Of a DNA stretch of 35,096 nt, positions 24,846 to 33,648 are shown in pieces; position 1 is the stretch's first letter; the number at the start of each line of letters is the position of its first letter. Source of the stretch: Pyrinomonadaceae bacterium. Its GTDB lineage: Bacteria; Acidobacteriota; Blastocatellia; Pyrinomonadales; Pyrinomonadaceae. The notes below the pieces were generated by a model. That model was given only the letters and a program-made list of their open reading frames with translations, did no database searches and was not told the DNA's origin. The stretch covers positions 1 to 35,096 of the forward strand of contig JAUCQE010000281.1 in NCBI GenBank assembly GCA_030372865.1, read 5' to 3'. A program made the translations under genes and the position numbers.

Positions 24846-25087
24846 ACTCGCTCGCTACGGGTTTGCGAATTTAGCTGATCTAGACCTCGTTTCACCCAAC
24901 TCTCACGGACATCCGGTAAGCTCTCGACCTGCGGTGGCTGGTTCAACAGAGGGGCTTGCTTCTACTCCAAATCATTTGTGGGCCGCACAAAGGCCAAGCA
25001 GCGAAAACGTCAAGGCGAACCTGATCTTAAGGTCAGAGTTTTCACGTGTTCATGCTAGGTCGATTCAAGACATGAAGCAACAGATTT

Positions 25088-26254
25088 TTACTGAAACGCC
25101 TCAAGATATTTCACGCCCGCTCCGGTGTTGAAGATCACGACGCGTTCGCCGCCTGTGACGAAGCCGTCGGCGATGAGTTTTCTGAGTGCGGGAAGGCAGG
25201 CGGCGCCTTCGGGTGCGGTGAATATGCCCTCGGCGGCACCTACCTCTTTCACGGCCGCGACAAGCTCTTCATCCGTTACGGCGACGGCCGTTCCGCCCGA
25301 AGCACGGATCGCGTCTAAAATAAGAAAATCACCGATTGCCTTCGGCACGCGAAGGCCCGACGCGACGGTCGCGGCGTTCTCGAATTCGTTGGCAAAGCGT
25401 TCACCGGCATGAAAGGCTCGGACGATCGGGGCGCATGTCGCCGACTGCACAGAGACCATCTTCGGCCGCTTAGGCCCGATCCAGCCCAACTGCTCCATCT
25501 CGTCGAACGCCTTCCACATACCGATCAGGCCGGTGCCGCCGCCGGTCGGGTAGAGAATGACGTCCGGCAGTTCCCAGTTGAACTGCTCGGCAAGTTCGTA
25601 ACCCATCGTCTTCTTGCCCTCGACGCGATAAGGCTCTTTAAGGGTCGAGACCTCGAACCAGCCTTCGTCCTTTTTCCGGTCGCCGACGATCTTTCCACAG
25701 TCTGTTATCAGGCCGTCGATCAGCGTCACGTGTGCGCCCGTCTGCTCGCATTCGATCACGTTAGCGCGCGGCGTGTCGGCGGGCATAAAGATGTGTGCTT
25801 CCATTCCCGCACGCGCGGCGTAGGCCGCCATCGCTCCGGCAGCGTTTCCTGCAGAGGGCACCGCCACCTTCCGAACGCCGAGTTCCTTAGCCATCGAGAT
25901 CGCGGCCGTCATCCCGCGTGCCTTAAAGCTCTGCGTCGGGTTCTGCCCCTCGTCCTTTATATAAAGATCGACCGCGACCTCCAGCGATTCCGCCGTCCGA
26001 GACGCGTTCAAAAGCGGCGTCCAGCCCTCGCCGAACGAGACAACGTTGTTCCAGTCGCGGACCGGCAGCACCTCACGGTATCGCCAAAGACTCGATTCGC
26101 GGCCTTTCAGACTGTCCGGATATAGCGTCTGCCCTGCAGCCTTAAGGTCGTAGCGGACGAGCAGCGGCTTGCCGCATTCAACGCAGAGATTCTGCAGTAC
26201 ACCTGCCTCGTGCCGAAGTCCGCAAAGCGCGCATTCCAAATGGGTAACGTTCAT
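25088..26254 (-). CDS. thrC: Threonine synthase
   Basis: The PLP-dependent lyase has 388 residues. The N-terminus carries a zinc ribbon, CALC at 8-11 and CVEC at 24-27, as in many bacterial and archaeal threonine synthases. [11 protein letters not shown] has the Schiff-base Lys111. [18 protein letters not shown] and [15 protein letters not shown] are the phosphate-binding and cofactor segments. It converts O-phosphohomoserine to threonine. It lies nine bases after the second MacB-like permease gene, so it is likely read from the same transcript, although its function is unrelated. No other threonine biosynthesis gene is in the window. Confidence 0.9.
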   Translation of the reverse strand: MNVTHLECALCGLRHEAGVLQNLCVECGKPLLVRYDLKAAGQTLYPDSLKGRESSLWRYREVLPVRDWNNVVSFGEGWTPLLNASRTAESLEVAVDLYIKDEGQNPTQSFKARGMTAAISMAKELGVRKVAVPSAGNAAGAMAAYAARAGMEAHIFMPADTPRANVIECEQTGAHVTLIDGLITDCGKIVGDRKKDEGWFEVSTLKEPYRVEGKKTMGYELAEQFNWELPDVILYPTGGGTGLIGMWKAFDEMEQLGWIGPKRPKMVSVQSATCAPIVRAFHAGERFANEFENAATVASGLRVPKAIGDFLILDAIRASGGTAVAVTDEELVAAVKEVGAAEGIFTAPEGAACLPALRKLIADGFVTGGERVVIFNTGAGVKYLEAFQ

Positions 26255-26263
26255 AATCTGATC

Positions 26264-27526
26264 CTACGTCCGACGCATGGCTTCGGCCGGGTCGAGCCGC
26301 GACGCCTTGAGAGCCGGATAAAATCCAGCGGCCAGCCCTACCATCACTGAAGCAGCAAAACCGCCGGCGATCGCCCAAAAAGGCACAGCAGCCGGAAAAC
26401 TTATGATACTTCTCACGGCAAACGCGAGAAAGAGCCCGGCCGCGATGCCAATGATACCGCCCAACCCGGTCAGGGTCATCGCCTCCAGCAAAAATTGCGA
26501 CAAGATCGCGCCGCGGGTCGCTCCAAGTGAGCGCCTGATGCCGATCTCCGCCGTCCGCTCCTTAACGGAAACCAGCATTATATTCATGACGCCGACGCCG
26601 CCGACGAACAGGCTTGCAAGAGCGATCGGCACGACAACCACGCCGAGCCCGCTGATAACATCATCAACGAGTTCGAAAACCTGTTCCGAGCGGTTAACGC
26701 CGAAATTGTTTTCGTCAGTCGACTTCAATCCGCGCCGCTGTCGTAAAAGAAATGTCACTTCCTCCGTGACCTCATCTACACGTCCGGCCGGGGCCCGAAC
26801 CGCGATCAGCGTTTCTTCGATCTCGGGATAGAATTTTTCTGAGGTCTCGAACGGAATATAGATTGTCCGTTCGTCGAGTTCGCCGCTGCCTATCACGCCT
26901 TCGCCCGTCGATTGCCCGAGCACACCGATAACACGAAACAATTTCCCGTCGATCTTGATGGATTCACCGACCGGTTCTAGGTCTTCGAATATCTGCTTTG
27001 CGATCCCAAATCCGATAACCGCGACCGATGACCTCGCACGCCGCTCGGCCTCCGTAAAGAACCGGCCTTTTTCGATAGGAACGTTTATCACCGATGGATA
27101 GTTTTCCCAAACGCCCAGGATCAGCGGATTGATGCCCTCCCGCGAACGAGCGGTCACTTTGGGAATATCAACCGAAGGCCCGTAGCTTCCGCGGACCTTT
27201 TGCGGAGACACCGCCTGCGGCGAACTCAGCTCTGAAACGGCTATCGCATCTTCGATCGTGAAGTCCTTTCGCTGGCGTTCCTCCGCGGTCGGCTGCTGAA
27301 GCGACGGGCCGATCCGCGCCTGTTTCGTGAAATAGATAACGTTCGGCGCGCTTTTCTCTGAGGCTTCCTGAACGCGCTGGGACAAGCCGGTAAGTACAGC
27401 ACCGACGAGTGCCACCACTGCCGTTCCGACGATGACTCCGGTCAACGTAAGGCCCGAACGCAGCTTATTGCTCCGGATCGAATCGATCACGGTCTGCCAC
27501 GTGTCGGTTATGCGTTGCGTATTCAC
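26264..27526 (-). CDS. MacB/FtsX-like ABC transporter permease
   Basis: The protein has 420 residues, starting at GTG. An N-terminal membrane helix (LRSGLTLTGVIVGTAVVALV) is followed by a MacB periplasmic core domain of about 220 residues. A C-terminal FtsX domain has three helices (GVVVVPIALASLFVGGVGVM then NIMLVSVKERTAEIGIRRSLGATRG, and two more). The NIMLVSVxERTxEIGIRRxLGA block is diagnostic. Such permeases use force from an ATPase to move lipoproteins, peptides or drugs. No ATPase or membrane-fusion protein lies beside it. It is 30 bases downstream of a similar permease and 9 bases upstream of thrC. Confidence 0.93.
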   Translation of the reverse strand: MNTQRITDTWQTVIDSIRSNKLRSGLTLTGVIVGTAVVALVGAVLTGLSQRVQEASEKSAPNVIYFTKQARIGPSLQQPTAEERQRKDFTIEDAIAVSELSSPQAVSPQKVRGSYGPSVDIPKVTARSREGINPLILGVWENYPSVINVPIEKGRFFTEAERRARSSVAVIGFGIAKQIFEDLEPVGESIKIDGKLFRVIGVLGQSTGEGVIGSGELDERTIYIPFETSEKFYPEIEETLIAVRAPAGRVDEVTEEVTFLLRQRRGLKSTDENNFGVNRSEQVFELVDDVISGLGVVVVPIALASLFVGGVGVMNIMLVSVKERTAEIGIRRSLGATRGAILSQFLLEAMTLTGLGGIIGIAAGLFLAFAVRSIISFPAAVPFWAIAGGFAASVMVGLAAGFYPALKASRLDPAEAMRRT

Positions 27527-27556
27527 CTTAGTTACCTTGACCGCGTCGCCGCGGGA

Positions 27557-28825
27557 TCACTCCGACCGAAGCGCCTCGATCGGGTCGAGTGCGGCCGCTT
27601 GCCTTGCCGGAACTACACCAAAAATAATGCCGACCGCGCACGACACCGCTATCGCCGCCGCGACCGCCCAGATCGGAAGTGTAAGCGGCAGTTGGGTTGC
27701 CCACGCCAACAGCCAGACGATCCCGGCGGCACCGATGATGCCCCATAACCCGCCGATGACCGTCAGCGTTGTCGTCTCTATCAGAAATTGAATTAGGATA
27801 TCTCTGCGTCTCGCACCAACCGCCATTCGGACACCGATCTCACGTGTTCGCTCCGTCACGGACGCGAGCATCATGTTCATGACGACGATGCCGCCGACAA
27901 ACAGGGCTATGGCCGTAAGCGGAAATACGATGGTGCCCACAATGCCCGTCAAAGACGCCGAAAATGCCTGAATGCTCTTCGCCGTCACAACACTGAAGCC
28001 GTCCTCTGCGTCCGTGCCGACGGTCTTTCGCCGGATGCGGATCGCCACGCGCACCTGCTCCTCGACCTCTTCGAGCGACATTTTCTCCGTATCTTTAGCT
28101 TTGGCGAGAATCGCCAGCGATCGCGAACGGGCGCCGAATACCCGCGTAAAGGTCCCGAGCGGTATCTGGACAAAGCCGTCCTGCGACGACCCAAATGACG
28201 AGCCTTTCGATTCGGCGACGCCGACAACCTGATAGCGATCCTGCCCTAGCTGTATTTCGCTGCCAATCGCACCGGACGTCGGGAAAAGCTCGTCAACGAT
28301 GTCCTGGCCGATAACGCACACGTTGCGCCGAAATTCGTTATCCGTCGTGGTCAATCCCCGGCCGTACGCGATCTTCAGATTTGAAAGGTCTTGGATGTTT
28401 GGTGTGACGCCCTGGACGGCAACGCCGATGAGCGTCTTGCCGAGCCGGCGGGCAGGTAAAGCCGCGACTCCCTGAGCCCCGAGCTCTATCCGGTCACCTA
28501 ATTTTTCTTCGAGGTACTCAAGGTCTTCGACAAACAGATCGGGACGTTTCGCCTGGGCCTCGACGAATGCCTGGCCGTCGGCCCCAAAATCCTGGAATGA
28601 GGCTTTCTCGATCCGGAGGACGTCCGGAGCAAAAGCCGCCACCGAGTTCACAACAAACGCCTGAGCACCCTGCAGAAGCGAAGCAACGATCACTACTACG
28701 GCTACGCCGACAGTAACGCCAACGATCGTCAGCCCCGAGCGCGTCCGATTGGCACGAACCGAGTCCCACGCCAAAGAGAACGATTCGCGAAACAGGTTAA
28801 ATCTCGCGGTAAAATGCATGGGCAC
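27557..28825 (-). CDS. MacB/FtsX-like ABC transporter permease (second of tandem pair)
   Basis: The protein has 422 residues; a GTG at 28825 and an ATG at 28819 are both possible starts. The domain order is as in its neighbour: helix TRSGLTIVGVTVGVAVVVIV, MacB core, then the FtsX domain with NMMLASVTERTREIGVRMAV and GARRRD. The two proteins clearly share a fold but differ in most positions, so they are old paralogues that may form a heterodimer. The cognate ATPase is not adjacent; the nearest ATPase in the window is the divergent YbbA-like protein, which has its own partner. Confidence 0.93.
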   Translation of the reverse strand: MPMHFTARFNLFRESFSLAWDSVRANRTRSGLTIVGVTVGVAVVVIVASLLQGAQAFVVNSVAAFAPDVLRIEKASFQDFGADGQAFVEAQAKRPDLFVEDLEYLEEKLGDRIELGAQGVAALPARRLGKTLIGVAVQGVTPNIQDLSNLKIAYGRGLTTTDNEFRRNVCVIGQDIVDELFPTSGAIGSEIQLGQDRYQVVGVAESKGSSFGSSQDGFVQIPLGTFTRVFGARSRSLAILAKAKDTEKMSLEEVEEQVRVAIRIRRKTVGTDAEDGFSVVTAKSIQAFSASLTGIVGTIVFPLTAIALFVGGIVVMNMMLASVTERTREIGVRMAVGARRRDILIQFLIETTTLTVIGGLWGIIGAAGIVWLLAWATQLPLTLPIWAVAAAIAVSCAVGIIFGVVPARQAAALDPIEALRSE

Positions 28826-28857
28826 CCGGTAAAGAGGTTACGCAAACTGTACGCAGG

Positions 28858-29601
28858 CTACTTTTTCCAGACAAATTCCTTGATCAGGTTGAACGCAGCA
28901 TTGAACCCGAGCGATATCGAACCGGTACGGATCCCGTCTTTGTAGTCGTATCTTGCCGGATAGAATGTTTCAGCGGCAATGATGCTCGAAGTGTAAGTGC
29001 CGACGATCCGGGGAATGCCGATCGTGCGTTTGCCGTCCGGCTTACGGGCCGTGACCGGCGAGACCAGGGCATTTACTATCTTCGACGTCGTGTCGCGCTT
29101 TTCACTGCGATAAAAATGGCTGTCAACTTTGAGCGCTTCATCGAGGCCGAACATCACCGAATTGCGGATAACGCTGCGGCCGACGTTCGCGGCAAAGCGG
29201 CGACCGAAACCTTCCCAGTGCGGACCCCATTCCTCCGGCGAGTTACGCCATGTGCCGATGCCCGCCGTCGCTGCCGAACGGGCGAGTGCAAACGGGCCGA
29301 ACATGCTGTTGAAATACCGCTTCGCTCGGGTCTTACCGTCCGGCCGCGTATACATGCTTGTCTGGCTCGCGGGTTGAGCGTCGGGAGTCGGCGTCGGCGT
29401 TGGGAATGCCTTCAGCGTCGTCTTATCCACCGGCACTACGTCCGGAAATTCGACCGACGGCCGCGGGACGGCCGGCTTGAATTTGTCTGCGGCCGCGACG
29501 GCCTCTGCCGCGGGGATCGCGGGCTTCGCAGTTTCGTCCTGCGCGGTAACGCCGCCGGTGAATACCAGTGCGCCAAGAATAAACGTAAAGATCAGCCTCA
29601 T
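28858..29601 (-). CDS. Secreted protein of unknown function
   Basis: The protein has 247 residues. A signal peptide (MRLIFTFILGALVFTGGVTA) is followed by an Ala/Pro-rich linker with PTPTPTP up to about residue 80. A compact C-terminal domain then contains NSMFGPFALARSAATAGIGT, WRNSPEEWGPHWEGFGRRFA, SVIRNSVMFGLDEAL, FYPARYDYKDG and a final FNLIKEF. The alternation of glycines and small hydrophobic stretches could reflect amphipathic or outer-membrane-associated helices. I do not recognise a named family. The start has an excellent Shine-Dalgarno sequence (AAGGAGG, six bases before ATG). It lies between tesA and the permease pair with gaps of 24 and 32 bases, so it is likely co-expressed with them. 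Confidence 0.8.
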   Translation of the reverse strand: MRLIFTFILGALVFTGGVTAQDETAKPAIPAAEAVAAADKFKPAVPRPSVEFPDVVPVDKTTLKAFPTPTPTPDAQPASQTSMYTRPDGKTRAKRYFNSMFGPFALARSAATAGIGTWRNSPEEWGPHWEGFGRRFAANVGRSVIRNSVMFGLDEALKVDSHFYRSEKRDTTSKIVNALVSPVTARKPDGKRTIGIPRIVGTYTSSIIAAETFYPARYDYKDGIRTGSISLGFNAAFNLIKEFVWKK

Positions 29602-29625
29602 AATTCCCTCCTTAATCGTTAGGGC

Positions 29626-30321
29626 CTATTGCTTCAGCATTGGCCTCAGCTTCGCGTAGATGTTCTCGGTCATGATCTTTGTCCCCTCGGCATTCGGATG
29701 AATTCCGTCTGCCTGGTTAAGTTCACGTTTGAGAGCTACGCCTTCAAGTAAAAATGGTAAGTATTCGACCTTGTGCTCCGAGGCGAGGTCGGGAAAAGCA
29801 TTCGTGTACGCCTTTTGATACTCCGCGCCCATCGTCGGCGGTGCAAGCATTCCGCAAAGCAGAACCTTGACGTTCTTCGCCTTTGCCTTCTCGATAATGC
29901 GGCCGAGGTTTTGCTTCATCTTGTCAACGGGCATGCCGCGAAGCAGGTCATTCGCTCCGAGTTCAAGCACCAGCACCTCGACGTTCTCCTGGTCGAGCAC
30001 CCAATCCGCCCGCTCCAGCCCGCCAAGGCTCGTATCTCCCGAAACCCCCGCGTTGACCACTTCGTAATTAAAGCCGTCGGCCTCAAGCCGATTCTGCAGC
30101 AGATACGGATACGACTCGTTTTCGGCCAGGCCGAAGCCTGCGGTGAGGCTGTCGCCCAGTGCGATTATCTTAGGGCGTTTTACTGCCGCCTCGGGCATAA
30201 CGAGCGGCCGATTTACGTTGGACGAGGCGACCGGGCCCGGCGAGGCCGTGCCGCAGCCCGCGAATAAGAATGCAGCGGCGGTGAAACTTATAAACCCAAT
30301 GATTCGAATAAAATGACGCAT
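29626..30321 (-). CDS. tesA: TesA-like SGNH esterase / lysophospholipase, lipoprotein form
   Basis: The track ORF uses a TTG at 30333; the ATG at 30321 (MRHFIRIIGFISF) is preferred, giving 231 residues. The signal peptide ends in FLFAGCGTAS, a lipobox, so the enzyme is probably anchored as a lipoprotein. SGNH blocks: ALGDSLTAGFG (nucleophile Ser), GVSGDTS (Gly), LELGANDLLRG (Asn) and DGIHPNAEG (Asp and His). The layout matches E. coli TesA, an acyl-CoA thioesterase/arylesterase/lysophospholipase of the periplasm. It is divergent from ybbA-ybbP, as in E. coli. Confidence 0.92.
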   Translation of the reverse strand: MRHFIRIIGFISFTAAAFLFAGCGTASPGPVASSNVNRPLVMPEAAVKRPKIIALGDSLTAGFGLAENESYPYLLQNRLEADGFNYEVVNAGVSGDTSLGGLERADWVLDQENVEVLVLELGANDLLRGMPVDKMKQNLGRIIEKAKAKNVKVLLCGMLAPPTMGAEYQKAYTNAFPDLASEHKVEYLPFLLEGVALKRELNQADGIHPNAEGTKIMTENIYAKLRPMLKQ

Positions 30322-30449
30322 AGGCGAAACCAAGTCTTACGGCTATTTTAACCTTTTGGATGCACGTTAATTGGAACTTGTTTATGCCTTTTTCGCAAGC
30401 GGGTTGCCCGGGATGCGTGCCGACACGGGTAAAGGATATTATCTAGACA

Positions 30450-31124
30450 ATGATCACTCTTCGAAACGTAACAAAAACGGTGCGGTCGGGCACCGAAGAC
30501 CTGACGATCCTCTCGGATGTCTCGCTCGAAATACCCGAAGGCCAGTTCGTCGCCCTGACCGGTGCCTCTGGCAGCGGAAAATCGACACTGCTCGGCCTGC
30601 TCGCCGGGCTCGACTCGCCGTCGTCCGGCAGCATCAACGTCGATGGCGACGAGATCACGACCATGAGCGAGGACGGCCTTGCCGAACTCCGCAGCGAAAA
30701 GATCGGTTTCATCTTTCAGTCGTTTCACCTGATCCCGAGCCTGACGGCGAAAGAGAACATCCTGATACCGATGGAGATCCGCGGTGACCGCGACGCCGGC
30801 GAGCGTGCCGAAGAATTGCTCCGCGAGGTCGATCTTTCGAACCGCGGCCACCATTACCCGTCGGAGCTTTCCGGCGGCGAGCAGCAGCGCATTGCGATCG
30901 CCCGTGCATTCTCGAACCGGCCGAAGATCCTGCTCGCCGACGAGCCGACGGGCAATCTCGATTCGAAGAACGGCCAGCACATATTTGACCTGATGACCGA
31001 GCTTCACCGGCAAAACAAGGTCACGCTTGTTCTCGTCACTCACGACAACGCGCTTGCGGCCCGTGCCCAACGTCAGATCGTTCTCAAAGACGGACGCGTC
31101 ATCAGCGACACCACCAACGTATGA
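30450..31124 (+). CDS. ybbA: ABC transporter ATP-binding protein, YbbA/LolD type
   Basis: The ATPase has 224 residues. Walker A is GASGSGKST at about 43-51, the Q-loop is [16 protein letters not shown], the signature is [15 protein letters not shown], Walker B is [12 protein letters not shown], and the switch His is in LVLVTHD. The family serves MacB/LolD/YbbA transporters that work on the membrane or periplasm without moving substrates through a channel. Its stop overlaps the start of the large permease in ATGA. AAAGGA lies 13 bases before the ATG, a rather long spacing. Confidence 0.95.
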   Translation: MITLRNVTKTVRSGTEDLTILSDVSLEIPEGQFVALTGASGSGKSTLLGLLAGLDSPSSGSINVDGDEITTMSEDGLAELRSEKIGFIFQSFHLIPSLTAKENILIPMEIRGDRDAGERAEELLREVDLSNRGHHYPSELSGGEQQRIAIARAFSNRPKILLADEPTGNLDSKNGQHIFDLMTELHRQNKVTLVLVTHDNALAARAQRQIVLKDGRVISDTTNV

Positions 31125-33643
31125 GGTTCATTCTTAACCTGACCGCACGCGAGATCAGATCGTCGTGGCGTCGGCTGCTGTTCTTTTTCCTTTGCATCGC
31201 ACTCGGCGTCGGGTCGGTCGTTGCCCTGCGTTCATTGATACAGAACCTGACAAAAGCGGTCGGGACGGACGCCCGTGCTCTGATGACCGCCGACCTCGAG
31301 ATCAACTCCACCAGCGATTTTTCGCCGACCGACCTCGCAAAGGTAGAGTCCGTCGTCTCGCGGTCCAACATCGTCGAAGCCCGGAACGAGGCCATCACCA
31401 CATCGTCGATGGCACGCCCTTCAGACCCGGCGAACGAAAACCTCAGGCTGGTAGAACTCAAAGGCATCGAGCCGCCGTTCCCGCTCGTCGGCGAATTTCA
31501 GCTCGACGGCGGAAAGGCATTCGACCATTCACTTCTCGAAAACAACGGCGCGGTCGTCGCGCGGATATTGCTTGAGGACCTGAACGTAAAGGTCGGCGAC
31601 AAGATTAAGATCGCCGAGGGTGAGTTCCAGATACGTGCGACCTTTGACCAGGAACCCGGCGGTTCGGGCGGCTTCCGGCTCGGTGCACGCGTGTTCGTTG
31701 AAAAGAAGGCGTTTGACGACGCAGGCATCACTCGCAACGCAAGCCGTGTCCGCCGGACATTGCTTTACCGCACGTCTTCGAATCCGACCCCGCTGGTCGC
31801 ACAGCTTCGCGAAGAGCTGAAAGGCACGACGCTGCAGGTCCGTTCTTACCGGGAAACTCAGGAGCGGCTCGGCGAGCAATTTGCCCGCACTGAAAACTAC
31901 CTTGCCCTGACCGGCTTACTCATATTGGTCCTCGGCGGCGTCGGCGTCTGGAACGTCTCGCGTGCCTTCGTCGAGCAGAAGCGGCGGGCAGTCGCCGTCC
32001 TCAAATGCCTCGGCGCAAGCGGTAACCGGATCATCGCCGTTTACCTTCTCCAGATACTTACGCTCGGCCTCATCGGCAGTGCCTTTGGGATATTGTTCGC
32101 GCAGGCAGCTTTGACCGGAGTGAAATGGCGTTTCGCCGCGGAACTGCCCGAAAAGATGGCCTATACCGTCGGCCTGTCGACAGCGGTACAGGGCCTGATC
32201 CTCGGCGTTCTTATCTCGATGCTGTTCTCGGCGTTGCCGCTGTTGCAGGTTCGAAACATCAAGCCGAAACTCTTGCTTCGCGACGAGAATAATGCCAGCC
32301 TCCGAAAGCTCGACACGACAAAATGGGCATTCGGTGCTGTAAGCCTCGCGGGACTACTCGGCCTAGCCGTCTGGCAGGCAGGCTCGCTCGTGGTCGGTGC
32401 TTTGTTCCTCATCGGACTCGCCATCACATCGGTCTGCCTTTACGCCGCGGCGATCGTTCTCACGATGATCCTTCGACGTGCGAGACCGCTCGGTTCGTTC
32501 TCGATCAAGCAGGCTATCAATTCGCTCTACCGTCCCGGCAACCAGACTCGCATTATCCTGCTTGCGGTCGGCCTCGGAGCTTTCGTCGTGCTCGCGGTCC
32601 AGTCGCTGCAGACCAATCTCGTCCGCGAGTTCGACTTCACCCGCAATCAGCGGCTGCCGACCCTATTCTTCATCGACATTCAGAAAAGCCAGATCGCCGA
32701 CCTTGCCGCCCTGATCGAACAGCGGACCGGCGAAAAGCCCGAAACGACACCAACGGTCCGTGCACGTATCGCTTACGTGAACGGCAAGCCGCTCGATTTC
32801 GGCAACCCGGAAGTGCGTCAGATGCAGGGACAGATCGGCCGCGAATTCGCCGTCACCTACAGGCCGAACCTGGATGAGAACGAGACCGTCATCGCCGGCC
32901 GCTGGTGGGAAGGCGACGACGGAGTTCCCGAGGTTTCCGTAGAGCAAACGATGGCGGATCGGCTAAAGGTCGTTCCGGGAGATTCGATCACCTTCGACGT
33001 TTCCGGCCGCAACATCACAACGCGTGTCGCCGGCATTCGGAAGATCGATCTCAGGAATACCCGCACCGCATTTATCTTTGTCTTTCGTCCCGGCGTACTC
33101 GAGACTGCCCCGCAAAGCTTTGCCGCGACGATACTCTCGCGCATCGGTTCGACCGAACGGCAACGTTTGCAGCGTGAGGCGGTGACCGCATATCCGAACG
33201 TTCAGATCTTCGACGTCGCCGATATCGTCGCGACCGTTCAGCAGCTCGTGAACAATTTCGTCATCGCAATATCGTTCGTCGGAAGCTTTGTTATCCTGAG
33301 CGGAATTTTGATCCTGATCGGCTCGATCGCGCTGACGAAATCCCAGCGGGTCTATGAGAACGCGGTCCTCAAGACGCTCGGTGCGAAACGGCGCACTCTG
33401 GCGACCGTGCTGATCGCTGAATACGGGATCTTAGGACTATTGGCGGGGTTGATCGGGGCTTTATTCGCGACGGCACTTTCGTTCGCCGTCAGCCGGTTTG
33501 CACTCAATATCGAATGGGAGCCGAACCTGCTGCTGACCGCCGCCGGCGTCGTCGTAACGGCCCTGACCGTGCTGACGGTCGGTGCGTTGTCCAGTTTTGA
33601 CGTGCTTTTCCGTAAACCGCTCGGAACGCTCAGGTCGCAGTAG
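31121..33643 (+). CDS. ybbP: YbbP-like ABC transporter permease with two FtsX domains
   Basis: The protein has 840 residues, close to E. coli YbbP (804). An N-terminal helix (LLFFFLCIALGVGSVVALRS) is followed by a periplasmic domain, a first FtsX helix group (YLALTGLLILVLGGVGVWNV to about residue 460), a second periplasmic domain and a final FtsX group (VIAISFVGSFVILSGILILI, ENAVLKTLGAKRRTL, LIAEYGILGLLAGLIGALFA). It should pair with the overlapping ATPase gene. Together with TesA it may handle lipids or lysophospholipids at the membrane; that role is inferred from the conserved neighbourhood. Confidence 0.93.
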   Translation: MRFILNLTAREIRSSWRRLLFFFLCIALGVGSVVALRSLIQNLTKAVGTDARALMTADLEINSTSDFSPTDLAKVESVVSRSNIVEARNEAITTSSMARPSDPANENLRLVELKGIEPPFPLVGEFQLDGGKAFDHSLLENNGAVVARILLEDLNVKVGDKIKIAEGEFQIRATFDQEPGGSGGFRLGARVFVEKKAFDDAGITRNASRVRRTLLYRTSSNPTPLVAQLREELKGTTLQVRSYRETQERLGEQFARTENYLALTGLLILVLGGVGVWNVSRAFVEQKRRAVAVLKCLGASGNRIIAVYLLQILTLGLIGSAFGILFAQAALTGVKWRFAAELPEKMAYTVGLSTAVQGLILGVLISMLFSALPLLQVRNIKPKLLLRDENNASLRKLDTTKWAFGAVSLAGLLGLAVWQAGSLVVGALFLIGLAITSVCLYAAAIVLTMILRRARPLGSFSIKQAINSLYRPGNQTRIILLAVGLGAFVVLAVQSLQTNLVREFDFTRNQRLPTLFFIDIQKSQIADLAALIEQRTGEKPETTPTVRARIAYVNGKPLDFGNPEVRQMQGQIGREFAVTYRPNLDENETVIAGRWWEGDDGVPEVSVEQTMADRLKVVPGDSITFDVSGRNITTRVAGIRKIDLRNTRTAFIFVFRPGVLETAPQSFAATILSRIGSTERQRLQREAVTAYPNVQIFDVADIVATVQQLVNNFVIAISFVGSFVILSGILILIGSIALTKSQRVYENAVLKTLGAKRRTLATVLIAEYGILGLLAGLIGALFATALSFAVSRFALNIEWEPNLLLTAAGVVVTALTVLTVGALSSFDVLFRKPLGTLRSQ

Positions 33644-33648
33644 GCGGC

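Noticed and set aside
24846-25087. Non-coding gap between convergent SDR and thrC genes, including a 65-codon ORF and a near-palindrome CTGATCTTAAGGTCAG
   Set aside because: The ORF overlaps thrC and lacks a ribosome site; the palindrome has no loop or T-run, so a terminator cannot be supported.
30348-31070. 240-codon minus-strand ORF
   Set aside because: Antisense to the YbbA ATPase gene, which has every ABC motif.
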